Source of the DNA: Planctomycetaceae bacterium
Lineage (GTDB): Bacteria > Planctomycetota > Planctomycetia > Pirellulales > JAEUIK01
NCBI GenBank assembly: GCA_016793185.1
Contig: JAEUIK010000564.1
Coordinates: 1 to 6,522 of the forward strand
Direction: 5' to 3'
Length of the DNA stretch: 6,522 bases
This document shows, in pieces, positions 5,846 to 6,522 of the stretch; the stretch's first letter is position 1, and each line of letters opens with the position of its first letter. A program made the translations under genes and the position numbers. Under the pieces are notes generated by a model, which was not told the DNA's origin, made no database searches, and worked only from the letters and a program-made list of their open reading frames with translations.

Positions 5846-6226
5846 TTAGCGGAACCAGCCCTTCTTAGCGGGCGCGCCGCTGAAGGCGGCCAGCGCCGCG
5901 CTTTCGTCGGCGGCGATGTCCAGCAGCTTGTCGAGCTTGGTGATCTTGAAGACCTCGAGCACCTGCGGGCAGATGCCGCAAAGCTTGAGTTGGATCTTGT
6001 CGTTCTTGCACTGCTTGTTGAGCCGGACGATCTGGCCGAGCATGGCCGACGACATGAAGTCGACTCCGGCAAAGTTCAGCAGGAGCTTATGGTCGGCCGC
6101 CGCCTCCAGCGTGAGGTTGGCGAATTCGCTGCCGATCGTGCGGATGGTGTTTTCGTCGAGAATACGCGTCTGCGTGAACGTGACCATCACCACGTCGCCG
6201 CGTTCTTGAATCGCCAGGTTCGCCAC
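5846..6226 (-). CDS. STAS-domain protein, anti-sigma factor antagonist-like (SpoIIAA/RsbV type)
   Basis: This 126-residue cytoplasmic protein is almost entirely one STAS domain. It opens with strands ANLAIQERGDVVMVTF. The characteristic LLLNFAGVDFMSSAMLGQIVRLNK (48-71) comes next and holds the phosphorylation-site region, with Ser60 aligning best with Ser58 of Bacillus SpoIIAA and Ser59 beside it. Strand IQLKLCGICPQV and the C-terminal helix follow, and the tail ends AKKGWFR. Such proteins bind anti-sigma kinases when unphosphorylated, freeing a sigma factor or partner. No kinase or sigma gene is in the window, so its partner is unknown. I chose the GTG at 6226 because AAGGAG lies 8 nt upstream. 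The frame is open up to an ATG at 6295, but the added 23 residues (PLNSQGA and similar) are not domain-like and would contain the Shine-Dalgarno site. It lies 71 bp downstream of the DUF1501 gene on the same strand, so co-transcription is possible. Confidence 0.9.
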   Translation of the reverse strand: MANLAIQERGDVVMVTFTQTRILDENTIRTIGSEFANLTLEAAADHKLLLNFAGVDFMSSAMLGQIVRLNKQCKNDKIQLKLCGICPQVLEVFKITKLDKLLDIAADESAALAAFSGAPAKKGWFR

Positions 6227-6234
6227 GGGGGCTG

Positions 6235-6240
6235 CTCCTT
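6235..6240 (-). promoter_or_regulatory. Shine-Dalgarno site that selects the GTG start of the STAS gene
   Basis: AAGGAG on the minus strand is 8 nt from the GTG at 6226. It is a near-consensus ribosome site and argues against the longer ATG start at 6295. Confidence 0.75.
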
Positions 6241-6269
6241 GAGAGTTCAGCGGATTGTGTGCTGCGCCC

Positions 6270-6280
6270 GCTAGCCTAGC
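6270..6280. repeat. Short palindrome containing two CTAG tetramers
   Basis: GCTAG and CTAGC flank one central base between the DUF1501 stop and the STAS start. The 5-bp arms are perfect. It could be a small operator, a weak hairpin or chance; no promoter hexamers could be placed confidently around it. Confidence 0.3.
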
Positions 6281-6297
6281 AGGTCGCGCTCCCAATA

Positions 6298-6522
6298 CTA
6301 GATTAGCTCGGAGATTGGCTCGGCATCGCTCAAAATCGGCACGGGCCGACCGGCATGATCGGTAAAGGATTGCCGGTGATCGATGCCGAGATGGCGATAA
6401 ATCGTGGCCAGCAGATCAGCCGGCTTGAGGGGGCGCTCGGTGGGATACTCCCCCTTCGAGTTCGTGGCCCCGATCACTTGCCCCATCCGCAGGCCACCAC
6501 CCGCGACGAGCGCCGCCTGGGC
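6298..6522 (-). CDS. DUF1501 family protein, C-terminal fragment (runs off the right edge)
   Basis: The last 74 codons are open from the window edge to the TAG stop at 6298-6300. The segment reads AQAALVAGGGLRMGQVIGAT, then a PTERPLKPADLLATIYRHLGI stretch, then GRPVPILSDAEPISELI. The order GGGL-MGQVIG-T, RP-PADL-ATIY-HLGI, GRPVP is the familiar end of DUF1501 proteins. These are abundant in planctomycetes, related to the alkaline phosphatase/sulfatase fold, usually exported by Tat, and often paired with DUF1549/DUF1553 proteins. The Met at base 6486 is internal, not the start. The catalytic function of the family is not settled. The STAS gene follows 71 bp after the stop. Confidence 0.88.
   Translation of the reverse strand, partial: AQAALVAGGGLRMGQVIGATNSKGEYPTERPLKPADLLATIYRHLGIDHRQSFTDHAGRPVPILSDAEPISELI

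Noticed and set aside
4036..6072. A 678-codon open frame on the minus strand opposite the sulfatase
   Set aside because: The protein is Arg/Pro/Gly-rich low-complexity text with no recognisable domain, it crosses both the sulfatase and STAS genes, and long antisense frames are expected in GC-rich coding DNA. The plus-strand frame carries full sulfatase motifs.
6298..6486. A 62-residue protein starting at the ATG at 6486
   Set aside because: The frame continues upstream to the window edge with DUF1501-type sequence (AQAALVAGGGLR), so the Met is internal and this is only the gene's C-terminus.

Overview
The window is high-GC bacterial DNA, densely coding on both strands. It is most likely from a planctomycete, perhaps of the Pirellulales type. 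The evidence is the gene content: a secreted sulfatase with an extra C-terminal β-sandwich, a Tat-exported β-propeller (sialidase-like) protein, a stand-alone STAS protein of the form common in planctomycetes, and the C-terminus of a DUF1501 protein. The taxonomic call is an inference from family knowledge, with no marker gene to confirm it.

Left part (1-2511, minus strand): a compact four-gene operon read right to left. It runs GntR/YtrA-type repressor, ABC-2 type ATPase, ABC-2 type permease, then a membrane-anchored protein that leaves the window at base 1. The genes are separated by 18 bp, a 7-bp overlap and 14 bp, so translation is probably coupled. The layout resembles the YtrA-controlled ABC operons of Bacillus subtilis and relatives. 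The repressor probably senses an unknown signal (cell-envelope stress is the usual theme) and represses its own operon.

Divergent intergenic region (2512-2704, 193 bp): the start of the repressor operon has a sigma70-like promoter (TGGACA, 17 bp, TACTAT on the minus strand). A 21-bp near-perfect palindrome covers its -10 box, and a separate 16-bp dyad covers its -35 box. This is the most informative non-coding stretch here. The plus-strand promoter for the sulfatase operon is only weakly visible.

Middle part (2705-5769, plus strand): two genes 35 bp apart. The first encodes an exported sialidase-like β-propeller protein with a twin-arginine signal. The second encodes a Sec-exported, formylglycine-type sulfatase (CSPTR signature) with a C-terminal carbohydrate-binding-like domain. 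Together they suggest extracytoplasmic attack on a sulfated glycan.

Right part (5846-6522, minus strand): a STAS-domain anti-sigma-factor-antagonist-like protein. Its best start is a GTG at 6226 with a strong Shine-Dalgarno site. Upstream of it, entering from the right edge, are the last 74 codons of a DUF1501 protein.

I see no RNA genes, CRISPR arrays, insertion sequences or integrase genes. No previously undescribed system is evident. The best leads are the paired operator/promoter architecture, the uncharacterised fourth protein of the ABC operon, and the propeller-sulfatase pair.
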